Assembly (NCBI GenBank): GCA_041744375.1
Contig: JBGTLA010000111.1
Coordinates: forward strand, 1-48,569
DNA length: 48,569 bases
Direction: 5' to 3'
Source: JBGTLA01 sp041744375
GTDB lineage: Bacteria > Actinomycetota > Acidimicrobiia > Spongiisociales > ZC4RG35
A program made the translations under genes and the position numbers. Below are positions 1 through 8,791 of the stretch, piece after piece (position 1 is the stretch's first letter; each line of letters opens with the position of its first letter). Below the pieces are notes generated by a model. That model searched no databases and had not been told where the DNA came from. It was given only the letters and a program-made list of their open reading frames with translations.

Positions 1-162
1 GACGGCCGCCGGGTCGAGGCCGCCGCGATCGACGGCAGCCGAGATCACGGCCGTGGTCAGCTGCAGGGGGGTGACGCCCGCCAGACCACCCGTGGGCGAC
101 GCCTTGCCACGGGGGGTTCGTACTCCCTCACACAGGTAGACATCGTTGCTGATGTGTCTCAC
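1..162 (-). CDS. Thiolase (acetyl-CoA acyltransferase), N-terminal part only
   Basis: Reading leftward from a GTG start gives 54 residues that run off the window edge. They contain the typical thiolase beginning VYLCEGVRTPRGK followed by a T-P-L-Q-L-T-T-A-V helix and GGLDPAAV, as in FadA/AtoB-type thiolases, which condense or cleave acyl-CoA. The catalytic Cys lies outside the window. The GTG overlaps the TGA of the upstream thiolase (GTGA), so the two are probably translationally coupled in one operon with the carotenoid oxygenase. The frame is too short to separate degradative from biosynthetic thiolase. Confidence 0.8.
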   Translation of the reverse strand, partial: MRHISNDVYLCEGVRTPRGKASPTGGLAGVTPLQLTTAVISAAVDRGGLDPAAV

Positions 163-1400
163 GCGGTGACCACGAAACTGGCCACCGTGGTGGTGCTCCC
201 ACCGATGTTGAGGGTCTGAGCGGTGCGGGCGCCGGGCACCTGGGTGTCGCCGGCACGCTCGGAGACCTGGCGGGCGCAGTCGAGAACCATGCGCACGCCG
301 GTGGCGCCGACAGGGTGGCCGGCTCCGATGAGGCCTCCGGAGGGGTTGAAGGGGAGGCGTCCCTCCATCTGGGTCCAACCCTCCTCTACCGCTTTCCACG
401 ATTCACCGGGGGCGGTGAGCCCGGTGTGGTCGTAGGCCATGTACTCCGAGATCGTGAAGCAGTCGTGGGTCTCGACCAGGTCGATGTCGTCCAGGGTCAC
501 CCCTGCCCGGTTGCGCGCCTCGCCCAAGGCGGCCGCTACGTGGGGGAACATGGGGCCCCCGTGGGGATCGACGGCCAGTTTCGAGTCGAGGAGCAAGGGG
601 GCGGTGCGTTGTCCCCAGCCGGAAATGCGAGGGGTTGTCTCGGGGTCGATGCCCCGCTCGGCCACGAACCGAGCCGAGGCGAGCACCACGGCGGCGGCTC
701 CGTCGGTGATCCGCCCGCAGTCCTGTTTGCGTAGTCGACCTTCGACGACCGGGTTGAGGGAATCGTCCTCGGCGAAGGCGTCGGGCTCGAACATCCACCC
801 TCGGGTCTGGGCGTGGGGATTGGAGCGGGCGTTGGTGAAGTTCTTGTCGGCAATCGCTCCCAGGTGGGAGTGATCCAACCCGTAACGTTCGGCATATGCG
901 TCGGCGATGCGCGAGAACTGGTGGGGCCACGGGAAAGTCGCATCTTGGGATTCACGGCCGACCCACATGGCAGCCCCCAGGTACTGGGCGCCGGTGGAGG
1001 CGTCGACGTTGCGCATCTGCTCGACCCCGAGCACCAGCACGACGTCGCGCCACCCCGCCTGGATCTGGGCAAGAGCCGACAACAGGGCCACCGAACCCGA
1101 GGCGCAAGCCGCTTCGTGACGTGCCCCTGCCTTGGCGGCGAGTCCGGGGTGGATGGCGGCCATGGCGCCGCTGAGATGGCCCTGACCGAAGAAGAGCTCT
1201 CCGACGAAGTTGCCCACCTCGAAGGCCTCGACTTCGGCTGGATCGACACGGGCTTCTTCACATGCTCCCAGGGCCGTCTCGACCATCGGCTCGAAGAAGG
1301 TGAGTCCCTCGGCTTGCCAGTTGCGGGCGAAGTCGGTCTGATGTCCTCCCAGGACGAATGTCGGGTCAGGCACGGCCGTCGGCTCGGATTGCCCGCTCAT
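159..1400 (-). CDS. Acetyl-CoA acetyltransferase, SCP2-thiolase type
   Basis: A 413-residue thiolase-fold enzyme that would act on acyl-CoA thioesters in the cytoplasm. Visible motifs are the nucleophile region HEAACASGS (Cys99), ETHDCFT in the C-terminal half, and the GAGHPVGATG motif near the end. The C-terminal NIGGSTTT in place of the usual Cys-GGG loop is typical of the SCP-x/SCP2 branch. The chosen ATG (MSGQSEP) excludes a long N-terminal extension that is antisense-like and lies inside the carotenoid oxygenase gene. It overlaps that gene's 3' end by 35 bp and the next thiolase by 4 bp, so all three form one operon. The substrate cannot be read from sequence. Confidence 0.9.
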   Translation of the reverse strand: MSGQSEPTAVPDPTFVLGGHQTDFARNWQAEGLTFFEPMVETALGACEEARVDPAEVEAFEVGNFVGELFFGQGHLSGAMAAIHPGLAAKAGARHEAACASGSVALLSALAQIQAGWRDVVLVLGVEQMRNVDASTGAQYLGAAMWVGRESQDATFPWPHQFSRIADAYAERYGLDHSHLGAIADKNFTNARSNPHAQTRGWMFEPDAFAEDDSLNPVVEGRLRKQDCGRITDGAAAVVLASARFVAERGIDPETTPRISGWGQRTAPLLLDSKLAVDPHGGPMFPHVAAALGEARNRAGVTLDDIDLVETHDCFTISEYMAYDHTGLTAPGESWKAVEEGWTQMEGRLPFNPSGGLIGAGHPVGATGVRMVLDCARQVSERAGDTQVPGARTAQTLNIGGSTTTVASFVVTA

Positions 1401-2850
1401 CGAGAGACTCTTGGGGGACCCAACAGGCGTGGAAGCCGTTGGGTATCCGCTGGGGGATGAGGACCCGTGCCACCTCTGACATCGTCTCGGCGTCGATGAT
1501 GACGCATTCGGAATGACCGTCGCCCTCGTCGTACACGAAGGAGACCAGGTAGCCGTCGTCCTCGGCGGTGGCTCCGTTCCTGGCGGCGAACGGAGCCTCC
1601 GAGCCCCACCGGCCGGGACCGAAGTCATAGCGCGTTCCGCTCCCGGTGTTGCCGTCGTACTTGACAATCCCATCGAAGAGCGTGGTGTAGCTGTTTTCGA
1701 TGGCGACGTTGTACGAGTAGCGAGTGGGACGTCCCAAGAAAGCGGAGTTGACAACCGGGAACTCGGTGTTGAGGTCGTCCATGGGGCCCTCGGTGGTTGC
1801 GCCCGTGCGGAGGTCGAAGCGGTAGCGGTACCACTGGGCGTCGAGCCGCAGATATTCGAGCACCGACTCGAGTGGACCTGTGAAGGGCTGAGCCGGAGGT
1901 TTGGGCTGACGCGTTCGGCACAGGTCCATGACGATGGCGTCGCCGTCCTCCCAGGCGTTGATGGAGTGGTAGGCGTAGCACGGTTCGGCCTCGAACCAGC
2001 GCACTGCGGCGGTGTCGCCGTAGCGGGGGATCACGGCGAAACGGGCCGGAATGTCGCGATCGAACACCAGCTTGTGGCGTCCTGTGGCGAACACCTCGGG
2101 GTCGGCGTAGAGGGGCAGGTCCATGAGGATCGAGTAGTGCTCGGTGATGGCCATGTCGTGGGGCATGCGGGCGGCGGGAAGGGGAACGGGGACGTAGTGG
2201 CGGAGGACACCGTCGGCGGTGACGACGCCGTACCACATGTAGGGAGCCTCGGGCCCGTAGTCGAAGAACAGCAGCTCGCCGGTTCGCTCGTCGACCTTGG
2301 CGTGAGCCGATACGCATCCCTGGCGCTCGGCCCCCCAATCCTCGGTCCCGAGGGTCTCGAGCGTGTCGGGATCAACCCGGTAGGGTTCGCCGGCGAGATA
2401 CCACAGAGCCACCAGGTTTCCGTTGTGGAACACCACGTCGGTGTTCGCTGTGTCCTTCAGCGACCGGTAGTGCTTGCGCACCAGCCCGTCTTGGGGGTTG
2501 TCGTTGGAAGGTTCGATCATGCCCGTGTAGAGGGCTGCATCGGCCTGGGACTCGCGTTGGAACCCGATCGTGCGTACCCAGCGGTTGCGATAGGAGGCCA
2601 CGCCATCACGAAAGTGGATGGCGTGCAGCATTCCGTCGCCGTCGAACCAGTGGTAGCGGCCGGCCGGCGAATGCTGGGGATTGGGACCGTTGCGGACGTA
2701 GAGGCCGTTGAGGTCGGTGGGAATCTGACCGATCACCGTCAGGTCCTCGGCGGAGATCTCCGTGTCGACTGGGGCGAATCCCCCCAGGAGGTAGGGGTTG
2801 TCGGTGGTGTCGAGGGCCAGATTGAGGGCGTCGTTGCGGACGGTGACCAC
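1366..2850 (-). CDS. Carotenoid cleavage dioxygenase (RPE65 family)
   Basis: A 494-residue non-haem iron oxygenase of the carotenoid/stilbene cleavage family, which splits a conjugated double bond of carotenoids, apocarotenoids or stilbenes. The N-terminal LNGLYVRNGPNP and YHWFDGDGMLH motifs are classic. The four iron-ligand histidines are visible at H183 (SAHAK), H231 (MPHDM), H295 (YHSINAW) and H474 (NGFHACW). Length is normal. The GTG start is preceded by AGGAG with 7-nt spacing. It is the first gene of an operon continuing into two thiolases, which suggests that the cleavage product, or an acyl derivative, is degraded via CoA esters. That link is inference. Confidence 0.92.
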   Translation of the reverse strand: MVTVRNDALNLALDTTDNPYLLGGFAPVDTEISAEDLTVIGQIPTDLNGLYVRNGPNPQHSPAGRYHWFDGDGMLHAIHFRDGVASYRNRWVRTIGFQRESQADAALYTGMIEPSNDNPQDGLVRKHYRSLKDTANTDVVFHNGNLVALWYLAGEPYRVDPDTLETLGTEDWGAERQGCVSAHAKVDERTGELLFFDYGPEAPYMWYGVVTADGVLRHYVPVPLPAARMPHDMAITEHYSILMDLPLYADPEVFATGRHKLVFDRDIPARFAVIPRYGDTAAVRWFEAEPCYAYHSINAWEDGDAIVMDLCRTRQPKPPAQPFTGPLESVLEYLRLDAQWYRYRFDLRTGATTEGPMDDLNTEFPVVNSAFLGRPTRYSYNVAIENSYTTLFDGIVKYDGNTGSGTRYDFGPGRWGSEAPFAARNGATAEDDGYLVSFVYDEGDGHSECVIIDAETMSEVARVLIPQRIPNGFHACWVPQESLDERAIRADGRA

Positions 2851-2946
2851 GGGCTCGCTCCTGTACGGCGGTTGCCGTCAGGCTATCGACCGGTGGCAAG
2901 AAATTCAACCCGCGGGTCGAAGAATGAGAGGGGGTAGCATGACCCG

Positions 2947-3402
2947 GTGTCAAGACTCATCGGAAGCTGGAGCCTGGTGGCGTGGACGGCCTCCGTGGGC
3001 AACCGTGTCCAGCGTCCCTTCGGCGGAGAAGCCGAGGGTCTGTTGACTTACACCGACGACGGGCGCATGTGGGCGACCCTGATGCGAAGCAACCGCCCTG
3101 CCCTGTCGGCGACCACCCTGGCGGCGGCCACGGCTACCGAACGAGCGGCCGCCGCCGCCGGGTATCTCAGCTATGCCGGGTCGTACTCCGACCTCGGGGT
3201 ACGGGTGATTCATCATGTCGAGGTTTCGCTCCTGCCCAACTGGGTGGGCGAAAACCAAGAGCGGCTCATCACGTGGATCCCGACCGCCACCGGTGAAGAC
3301 CTGGAACTCTCAACCGACCCCCATGAGGGTCGCTCGGGAGAGCTGATCGTGAATCGTCTCCGCTGGCGCCGGCTCAACGGAGCCGGCCGACTCACGCCTT
3401 GA
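2947..3402 (+). CDS. Lipocalin-like domain protein
   Basis: A 151-residue soluble protein resembling the Lipocalin_5 family: an opening SRLIGSWSLVAW strand, a central GLLTYTDDGRMWATLM, and a C-terminal RLITWIP strand. Members are small beta-barrels often found beside polyketide-tailoring or degradation genes, and no specific ligand can be inferred. The GTG start lies 6 nt after a TAGCAT -10-like hexamer, so the transcript may be leaderless. It is divergent from the carotenoid oxygenase and its 3' end overlaps the convergent TetR gene by 11 bp. Confidence 0.75.
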   Translation: MSRLIGSWSLVAWTASVGNRVQRPFGGEAEGLLTYTDDGRMWATLMRSNRPALSATTLAAATATERAAAAAGYLSYAGSYSDLGVRVIHHVEVSLLPNWVGENQERLITWIPTATGEDLELSTDPHEGRSGELIVNRLRWRRLNGAGRLTP

Positions 3403-4000
3403 GAGCCAGGGCCGATTCGACGAGGGCGGCGAAATGGTCGGACAGCTCGCCGAGAGTGAGGCGCCCGCCGGGGTCGAACCAGGTGAGTGTGGTGTTGAGC
3501 ATCCCCATGATTGCTTTCACCGTCACTTCGGGGTCGAGGTCGCTTCCGAAGTCGCCCTGGCGGACCCCGTCACGGATCATGGCCGCCCACGTGCTCTCAT
3601 AGCGGCGGCCGAGCTCGTCGACGATGGAAGCGGCCTCGGCGCTGATGGTCCTTAGCTTTTCGGAATTGAAGATCGTGTACAGGTCGGCGTCCTCGTGGAA
3701 GACACGGAGATGGGTGCGCACTGCCTCCTCCACCTTGGTGGCGGGCCGGGCGCGGCCGGATGCGATGATTGTGACGCTCTCGAGGGCTACCCCGACGCGT
3801 GATCGGATCAGCTCGACGAGGATGGCCTCCTTGGAGTCGAAGTAGTGGTAGAGCGCCGGTTTCTGCAGTCCCAGGTCCTCGGCGATGTCCTGGAGGCGAG
3901 TGGCGTGGTAGCCGTGTTCGGCGAAACGGCGGGCGGCGGCATCGAAGATGGCCTGCCGCTTGAGATTGCGTTTGCGCTCGACGGGCAGCGAAGCGGTCAC
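3392..4000 (-). CDS. TetR/AcrR family transcriptional regulator
   Basis: A 202-residue TetR-type repressor. The N-terminal DNA-binding part contains AIFDAAARRFAEHGYHATRL followed by DIAEDLGLQKPALYHYFDSKE, the standard helix-turn-helix and YHYF motif. The C-terminal ligand domain is generic. The chosen GTG overlaps the TGA of the preceding DUF3090 gene (GTGA). A longer ATG start at 4072 would overlap that gene by 76 bp and is less likely. It converges on the lipocalin gene and is near the carotenoid oxygenase operon, a plausible but unproven target. Confidence 0.88.
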   Translation of the reverse strand: MTASLPVERKRNLKRQAIFDAAARRFAEHGYHATRLQDIAEDLGLQKPALYHYFDSKEAILVELIRSRVGVALESVTIIASGRARPATKVEEAVRTHLRVFHEDADLYTIFNSEKLRTISAEAASIVDELGRRYESTWAAMIRDGVRQGDFGSDLDPEVTVKAIMGMLNTTLTWFDPGGRLTLGELSDHFAALVESALALKA

Positions 4001-4488
4001 GAAGGATGGTGCCCGTTCACCGCCGGGCAGCGGTGCCCCTCGGGGTCTTCTGGGAGCTGGCATCGGGGACACATAGGGCGTCCTGACGCCACCACACCGA
4101 GTGCCACCTCGGCCATGGCCCGGAGCTGTTCGGGGGCGACCACGAATCGAACGGCCTGGTCTTCATCGGGCGAGGTGACGACCAGCGCGATCAGTTCCGA
4201 TTCCATCACCGCCACCTGGATGCCGCCGACCTGAAACGACTCCTCTGCTGGTTCGGTCACGACGAGAGATGCCTTGAGCGCCTCCACCGCCGATTTGTCC
4301 GGGGCGATCTCGGCTGCATCCAACAAGGCGAGCGCCTGGGTGGCGAGAGCGGCAACCTGTTGCTTCTCGGCCGCGAGCCACACCGTCACACCACCGGCGG
4401 TCACCTGGAGATAGAAGCGTCGGCGGCCCGGTTCGCCGATGGCTCCGGCGACGAACTCCTCGGCCGGGCCAAGATCCCTCACCGCCAT
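3997..4488 (-). CDS. DUF3090 family protein (TIGR03847 type)
   Basis: A 163-residue protein of a family restricted mainly to actinobacteria. The N-terminal half has RRFYLQVTAGGVTVWLAAEKQQ. The C-terminus ends in a small zinc-ribbon-like segment, CPRC (C140, C143) and GHRCP (H152, C154), as is usual in the family. Family members typically occur in a set with a histidine-phosphatase-like protein, which lies immediately upstream and overlaps by 10 bp, and with a third SCO1664-type protein that is not present here. Molecular function is unknown. Confidence 0.85.
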   Translation of the reverse strand: MAVRDLGPAEEFVAGAIGEPGRRRFYLQVTAGGVTVWLAAEKQQVAALATQALALLDAAEIAPDKSAVEALKASLVVTEPAEESFQVGGIQVAVMESELIALVVTSPDEDQAVRFVVAPEQLRAMAEVALGVVASGRPMCPRCQLPEDPEGHRCPAVNGHHPS

Positions 4489-5090
4489 GAGCCTGCGGCC
4501 CCGGTGGAGTTCACGGCCACGACCACGGGAATTCCCTGCGCAGGAAGGTCGATGACGGTCACCGAGGCAGTCGCCACCGAGACTCGTCCGAAGAGGTCGA
4601 GTGGCTGGCCCAGGTAGTGCGAGGCGATTACCCCGATGATGTCAGAATGGCTCACCAGGATGATGGTGGCCTGGCGATGCCTCGCCGCCAAGGTCTCGCA
4701 GGTGGCCACGGCGCGACGCTGGGCGTCGGCGAGGCCTTCCCCATCGGGAAAGACCATCCGAGATGGTGTGATCTGAACGGTGCGCCACGCCTTCAGCTTG
4801 TAGAGGGAGGCCAGCGTCCTGCCCGACCACGACCCGTAGTCGACCTCCAGCAGTCCGTCATGGACAACGGGTTCGAGTCCGTGCGGCTGAGCGATGATGT
4901 CGGCGGTTTCGCGGGTGCGCTCCAGAGGTGAGGTGTACACCGCCGACACCTTCACATCCGCCAAGCGGTCGGCGGTGGCCTGGGCGACCCGTCGCCCCTC
5001 CTCACCCAGCGACACACCGGGGAGGCGCCCGGTGAGCTTCGATCCGGTTTCGGGGGTGGGGGCGTGGCGTACGAGCAGCAGTCGGGCCAT
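4479..5090 (-). CDS. Histidine phosphatase family protein (TIGR03848/MSMEG_4193-like)
   Basis: A 203-residue phosphoglycerate-mutase-like phosphatase. The start LLLVRHAPT holds the RHA motif (R8-H9). Further conserved points are TSPLERTRETA, the acidic LLEVDYGSWSG, and the second histidine in LVSHSDI. The immediate partnership with a DUF3090 gene supports assignment to the actinobacterial phosphomutase-like subfamily, whose substrate is unknown. The ATG at MARLLL was preferred to one 7 codons upstream because a TACCCT hexamer sits 6 nt before it, suggesting leaderless transcription. Confidence 0.9.
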   Translation of the reverse strand: MARLLLVRHAPTPETGSKLTGRLPGVSLGEEGRRVAQATADRLADVKVSAVYTSPLERTRETADIIAQPHGLEPVVHDGLLEVDYGSWSGRTLASLYKLKAWRTVQITPSRMVFPDGEGLADAQRRAVATCETLAARHRQATIILVSHSDIIGVIASHYLGQPLDLFGRVSVATASVTVIDLPAQGIPVVVAVNSTGAAGSWR

Positions 5091-5172
5091 GTCGGGAGGG
5101 TACCGTCCCACGTCCCAACCCGCGACGGGGCTTTGCCGAGTGTGGCCGGCGTGCGTCTACCGTTGTCTGGCT

Positions 5173-5979
5173 GTGACCGTCTTCGCTTCCATACCGTCGC
5201 CTCCCATCAGCGGCTTTGAGATCGGGCCGCTCCGTCTGACCTTCTACGGGATGGTGATCGCCGTCGGGGTGGCGCTGGCATGGACGATGACACGACGGCG
5301 CTATGTATCCGGGGGCGGAGATTCCGCCACCGTTGAGCGGGTCGTCTTGTGGATGGTGGTGCTGGGGTTCGTCGGGGCTCGGGTCGCCTACGTCAGCACC
5401 AACCTCGACCGCTACGTCGATCGGTGGTGGGGAGTCTTCGCCATCTGGGAGGGCGGGATCGCCCTGTACGGCGGTCTCACGATGGGGGCCATCGCCGCGG
5501 TGGTGCTGTCACGACGTTGGGGGGGCGATTTCCGTTTGCTCACCGATGCCGCCGCCCCGGCGATACCGCTGGCCCAGGCCATCGGCCGGTGGGGCAACTA
5601 CTTCAACCAGGAGTTGTTTGGGACCCCAACGAATGTGCCGTGGGGTCTGGAGATAGACCCGGTGAACCGTCCCGCCGCCTACCCGGAGGCTGAGACTTTC
5701 CACCCGACGTTTCTGTACGAATCGCTGTGGAACCTGGCCCTGGTGGGTTTCATCCTGTGGGCAGAACGACGTTACCCGGCCGTCCGGGGGCGGCTCATCG
5801 GGATCTACCTCATCGGCTACGCCTTCATGCGCTTCCTGCTCGAGTTGATCCGCACCGACACCACCTTCCGCTTTCTGGGGCTGAGTCGCAACGGGTGGGT
5901 GAGTCTGGGGGCGATGGTTGTCGGGGCAGTGGTCATGAAGGTGCTGCGCCCAGCCGATCGCCCCCCGTTGCGGTTCTGA
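5173..5979 (+). CDS. lgt: Phosphatidylglycerol--prolipoprotein diacylglyceryl transferase
   Basis: A 268-residue integral membrane enzyme that attaches diacylglycerol to the lipobox Cys of prolipoproteins. The family signature is clear in GRWGNYFNQELFG, preceded by AIWEGGIALYGG and followed by HPTFLYESLWN and MRFLLELIRTD. Seven or so hydrophobic segments are visible. The GTG start fits the usual family N-terminus (SIPSPPISGFEIGPL). Several predicted lipoproteins in this window would be substrates. It converges on the SRAP gene with 17 bp between. Confidence 0.95.
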   Translation: MTVFASIPSPPISGFEIGPLRLTFYGMVIAVGVALAWTMTRRRYVSGGGDSATVERVVLWMVVLGFVGARVAYVSTNLDRYVDRWWGVFAIWEGGIALYGGLTMGAIAAVVLSRRWGGDFRLLTDAAAPAIPLAQAIGRWGNYFNQELFGTPTNVPWGLEIDPVNRPAAYPEAETFHPTFLYESLWNLALVGFILWAERRYPAVRGRLIGIYLIGYAFMRFLLELIRTDTTFRFLGLSRNGWVSLGAMVVGAVVMKVLRPADRPPLRF

Positions 5980-5996
5980 GCTCGGCTAGCTCCGAA

Positions 5997-6677
5997 TCAG
6001 AACAGTTTGTCGGAGTGAGGTGTCCTGAGGCCTGGGTGGTTGTTGCGAACGTTGTTGACCTCCGATGACACCGTGTGTTCCATGATGAGGTCGGGGTCGA
6101 GGGAACGAAGAAGGGCGCGTGCCTCTTCGGGGTCGTTGAGCGAGGGGTCGAGCCAGTGGTCCCAGACGTCGGTGGGAAGGATGACGGGCATGCGATCGTG
6201 GATGGCGGCGATGGGACCGGTGGCCTCGGTGGTGATGATGGCGAAGCGGCGTTCCCAATCTTCGGTGCCCGGGGATCGCCAGGCCGACCAGATTCCGGCG
6301 AACGACATCGGATGACCGTCGGCTCGAAAGACCCAATGGGGTGTGCGCCCCCGCTCCGGCGGCTCCCACTCATAGAAGCCGTCGGCGGGGACGAGGCACC
6401 GGTGAACTGCGAGCGCTCTCTTGAAGGCCGGCTTGGCGGCCACCGACTCGGCCCGGGCATTGATGTGGATTGTCTTTGGGTCCGCGGCCCAGTGGGGGAT
6501 GATTCCCCAGCGCATCCGTCGCAAGCGCCGAGTGTCGTCTCGTTCTGACACGACGTACGACTCATCGGTGGGAGCCACGTTCCAATTGTGCTCGATCGGT
6601 TCGATGTCGCCGTCTTCAACGCCGTAGTACTGGGCGTAGAAATCGAGGTCGCCCGACATGGCGAAGCGACCGCACAT
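5997..6677 (-). CDS. SRAP domain protein (YedK/HMCES family)
   Basis: A 226-residue protein of the SOS-response-associated peptidase family, which forms a covalent thiazolidine link through Cys2 with abasic sites in single-stranded DNA. Cys2 (MCGRF), Asn73 and Glu77 (NARAE), Glu103 (YEWE) and His160 (IHDRMPVIL) are all in place, so it should be active. Its ATG overlaps the otsB stop by one base (TGATG), placing it last in a terC-otsA-otsB operon. That is an unusual partner set for a DNA-damage protein. Confidence 0.95.
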   Translation of the reverse strand: MCGRFAMSGDLDFYAQYYGVEDGDIEPIEHNWNVAPTDESYVVSERDDTRRLRRMRWGIIPHWAADPKTIHINARAESVAAKPAFKRALAVHRCLVPADGFYEWEPPERGRTPHWVFRADGHPMSFAGIWSAWRSPGTEDWERRFAIITTEATGPIAAIHDRMPVILPTDVWDHWLDPSLNDPEEARALLRSLDPDLIMEHTVSSEVNNVRNNHPGLRTPHSDKLF

Positions 6678-7396
6678 CAGATCACCTCCCGAACCGAAGC
6701 GAGCTCCGCCAGCAACGCGGCAACTTCCTCAGGTCCGGCGATCCTGACCGCCGCCGCTGTGGAGCCCGGTCCGACCTTTACGCCCAGATCACCAGGCTCG
6801 AGGGTCTCGAAGACCGACTCGTCGGTGACGTCGTCGCCGAGGAACACGACCGCATCGGCATCCAACCCGGCGCGGAGCCGAGCCACGGCCGTTCCCTTGG
6901 TCTCCGATGAAGTCGACAGCTCGAGTACCTTCTTTCCTTCCATCACGGTGATTCCGTCGAGGTGGTCGCCGGCTCCCCTGAGGATGGCCAATGCCTGGTC
7001 GGGATCCTCGGCACGCCGATAGTGGAAGACCACCGATCGTGCCTTGTGCTCGGCCCTCGAGCCTGGCGTCTGTGCCGTGGCGGCATCCACCAGCTCCCTG
7101 GCGAGCACCAGAGAAGGCAGGTCGGGGGCTGGCTCGGTTCCGTAGTCGGCTCCGTGTTCGCCCACCAGCACGAACCCTTCGTCGGGGAAGCGCTCGAGGA
7201 GGTCGGACCTGCGGCGACCAGACACGATCGCCACCGTGGTGTCGCCCTGGGCCGCCAGGCTCCGCAGCGCCGCCACCGAAGCGGCGGTGGCAGTGGCGTC
7301 GGCGGGATCCTCCACGATCGGGGCTAGGACGCCGTCGAAGTCGCAGACGACGAGCAGGCGGGTCACCGAGGCCACCGCGGCCAGGCGTGCCGTCAT
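6677..7396 (-). CDS. otsB: Trehalose-6-phosphate phosphatase
   Basis: A 239-residue HAD-superfamily phosphatase that converts trehalose-6-phosphate to trehalose. The HAD nucleophile motif is CDFDGVLAPI (D19, D21). Other supports are VSGRR, LVGEHGADY, ELSTSSETKGTAV and the C-terminal FLGDDVTDE. The ATG overlaps the otsA stop (ATGA), so the two enzymes of the OtsAB pathway are coupled. A start 16 codons upstream is possible but lies inside otsA. Confidence 0.93.
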   Translation of the reverse strand: MTARLAAVASVTRLLVVCDFDGVLAPIVEDPADATATAASVAALRSLAAQGDTTVAIVSGRRRSDLLERFPDEGFVLVGEHGADYGTEPAPDLPSLVLARELVDAATAQTPGSRAEHKARSVVFHYRRAEDPDQALAILRGAGDHLDGITVMEGKKVLELSTSSETKGTAVARLRAGLDADAVVFLGDDVTDESVFETLEPGDLGVKVGPGSTAAAVRIAGPEEVAALLAELASVREVI

Positions 7397-8775
7397 GCTT
7401 CGATGGCTTCGATGTTGTGACGCGCCCAGGCATGCACGTCCCAACGGTTCACCACCCGACGCAACTTGCGCATGCGCGCTCGTTGCTCGGAGTGGTCCAT
7501 CGTGACGGCCGCCCCGAGTGTGTCCGCCAGCCCGTCGACATCGTAGGGATTGACTATGAGGGCATCGTCCATCGTCTCGGCCGCCCCGGCGAACTCGCTG
7601 AGGATGAGCACACCCGAATTGTCCAGCCGGGTGGCCACGTACTCCTTGGCAACGAGGTTCATGCCGTCCCGGAGGGGGGTGACGAGCATGACGTCGGCAG
7701 CGAGATACGTCCCGATCAGCTCATGGAACGGGAGCGAACGGTACAAGTAATGGACCGGCAACCAGTCGGCTCGGCCGAAGCGTCCGTTGATCCGACCCAC
7801 CATCTCTTCCACCCGGCGCCGGATCTCTTGGTACTGGTCGACGTTCTCGCGGCTGGGTACTGCCACCTGAACCAGGGACACCCGCCCGATCAACTCCGGG
7901 CGCGTCTCCAGCAACGTCTCCAAGGCCCGGAGCCGCAGGTCGATGCCTTTCGTGTAGTCGAGTCGGTCGACTCCCACCACGATCGTGTTGGGGTTGCCCA
8001 GATCGGAGCGGAGCTTCGCCGCCACCTCCTGAGCCGAGTCCTCGGCGGCGGCCCGGGCGAAATGAGGCGTGTCGATGGAGATGGGCACGGCTTCGGCGCG
8101 AATCACCCGGTTGCCATGACGCAGTTCACCGGCCGGGCCGCGAGCTCCCGAGAACTCGCGCGCCGAAGCTGCGAAGTTGAGGGCGGCCCGGCGCGTCTGG
8201 AAACCGAGGTAGTCGGCGCCCAGTAGGCCTTCGAGCATCTGCCGGCGCCAGGGAAGCCGCTCGAAGATCTCGGGGGGTGGAAATGGGATGTGCAAGAAGA
8301 ATCCGATCCGTGTCGAACTCAGACGCTGGCGGAGCATGCCGGGGACCAGTTGGAGTTGATAGTCCTGGACCCAGATGAGGTCCTTCTTGTTTGCAACCTC
8401 GGCGACGGCGTCGGCGAACATCTCGTTGACGGTCACGTGTGGTCGCCACCAGTGCCGGTGGTACTCGGGGGGGCGGATGGCATCGTGGTAGAGCGGCCAG
8501 ATGGTGCCATTGCTGAATCCGTAGTAGTGATTCTCCACCTGGTCTTCGTCGAGAATCACGGCCTTGTTGGCGAATCCGTCCGTTTCGAAGACCTCAGGAT
8601 CTCCTCCGGCGCCGCCGTTCCAGCCCACCCAGATCCCGCCTCGCTGCTCGAGAACAGGAGCGAGAGCCGAGACGAGACCTCCGGGGCTCGTGACCCACTG
8701 ATCGTCCTCGGAGTCCCATCTCACCGGCAGCCGGTTGGCCGCCACGACCAGTCGGGCCTTGGCCTTCGCCGTCAT
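7393..8775 (-). CDS. otsA: Alpha,alpha-trehalose-phosphate synthase
   Basis: A 460-residue GT20 glycosyltransferase that makes trehalose-6-phosphate from UDP-glucose (or another NDP-glucose) and glucose-6-phosphate. Motifs seen in order: VVAANRLPVRW, SPGGLVSAL, WVQDYQLQLVPGMLR, GVDRLDYTKGI, LVTPLRDGMNLVAKEYVA and EFAGAAETM. Length is normal for bacterial OtsA. It begins 16 bp after terC and overlaps otsB, so it may be under the Mn2+ riboswitch upstream of terC. Trehalose here is probably an osmolyte or stress protectant. Confidence 0.96.
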   Translation of the reverse strand: MTAKAKARLVVAANRLPVRWDSEDDQWVTSPGGLVSALAPVLEQRGGIWVGWNGGAGGDPEVFETDGFANKAVILDEDQVENHYYGFSNGTIWPLYHDAIRPPEYHRHWWRPHVTVNEMFADAVAEVANKKDLIWVQDYQLQLVPGMLRQRLSSTRIGFFLHIPFPPPEIFERLPWRRQMLEGLLGADYLGFQTRRAALNFAASAREFSGARGPAGELRHGNRVIRAEAVPISIDTPHFARAAAEDSAQEVAAKLRSDLGNPNTIVVGVDRLDYTKGIDLRLRALETLLETRPELIGRVSLVQVAVPSRENVDQYQEIRRRVEEMVGRINGRFGRADWLPVHYLYRSLPFHELIGTYLAADVMLVTPLRDGMNLVAKEYVATRLDNSGVLILSEFAGAAETMDDALIVNPYDVDGLADTLGAAVTMDHSEQRARMRKLRRVVNRWDVHAWARHNIEAIEA

Positions 8776-8791
8776 TGCCCCACCCCGGTCG

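Noticed and set aside
1513..2937. 474-codon frame antisense to the carotenoid oxygenase
   Set aside because: Shadow frame; the opposite strand has all four iron-ligand histidines and a ribosome-binding site.
4864..4882. GGTTCGAGTCC resembling a tRNA T-loop
   Set aside because: It lies inside the histidine phosphatase gene and no acceptor, D or anticodon arms could be placed around it.
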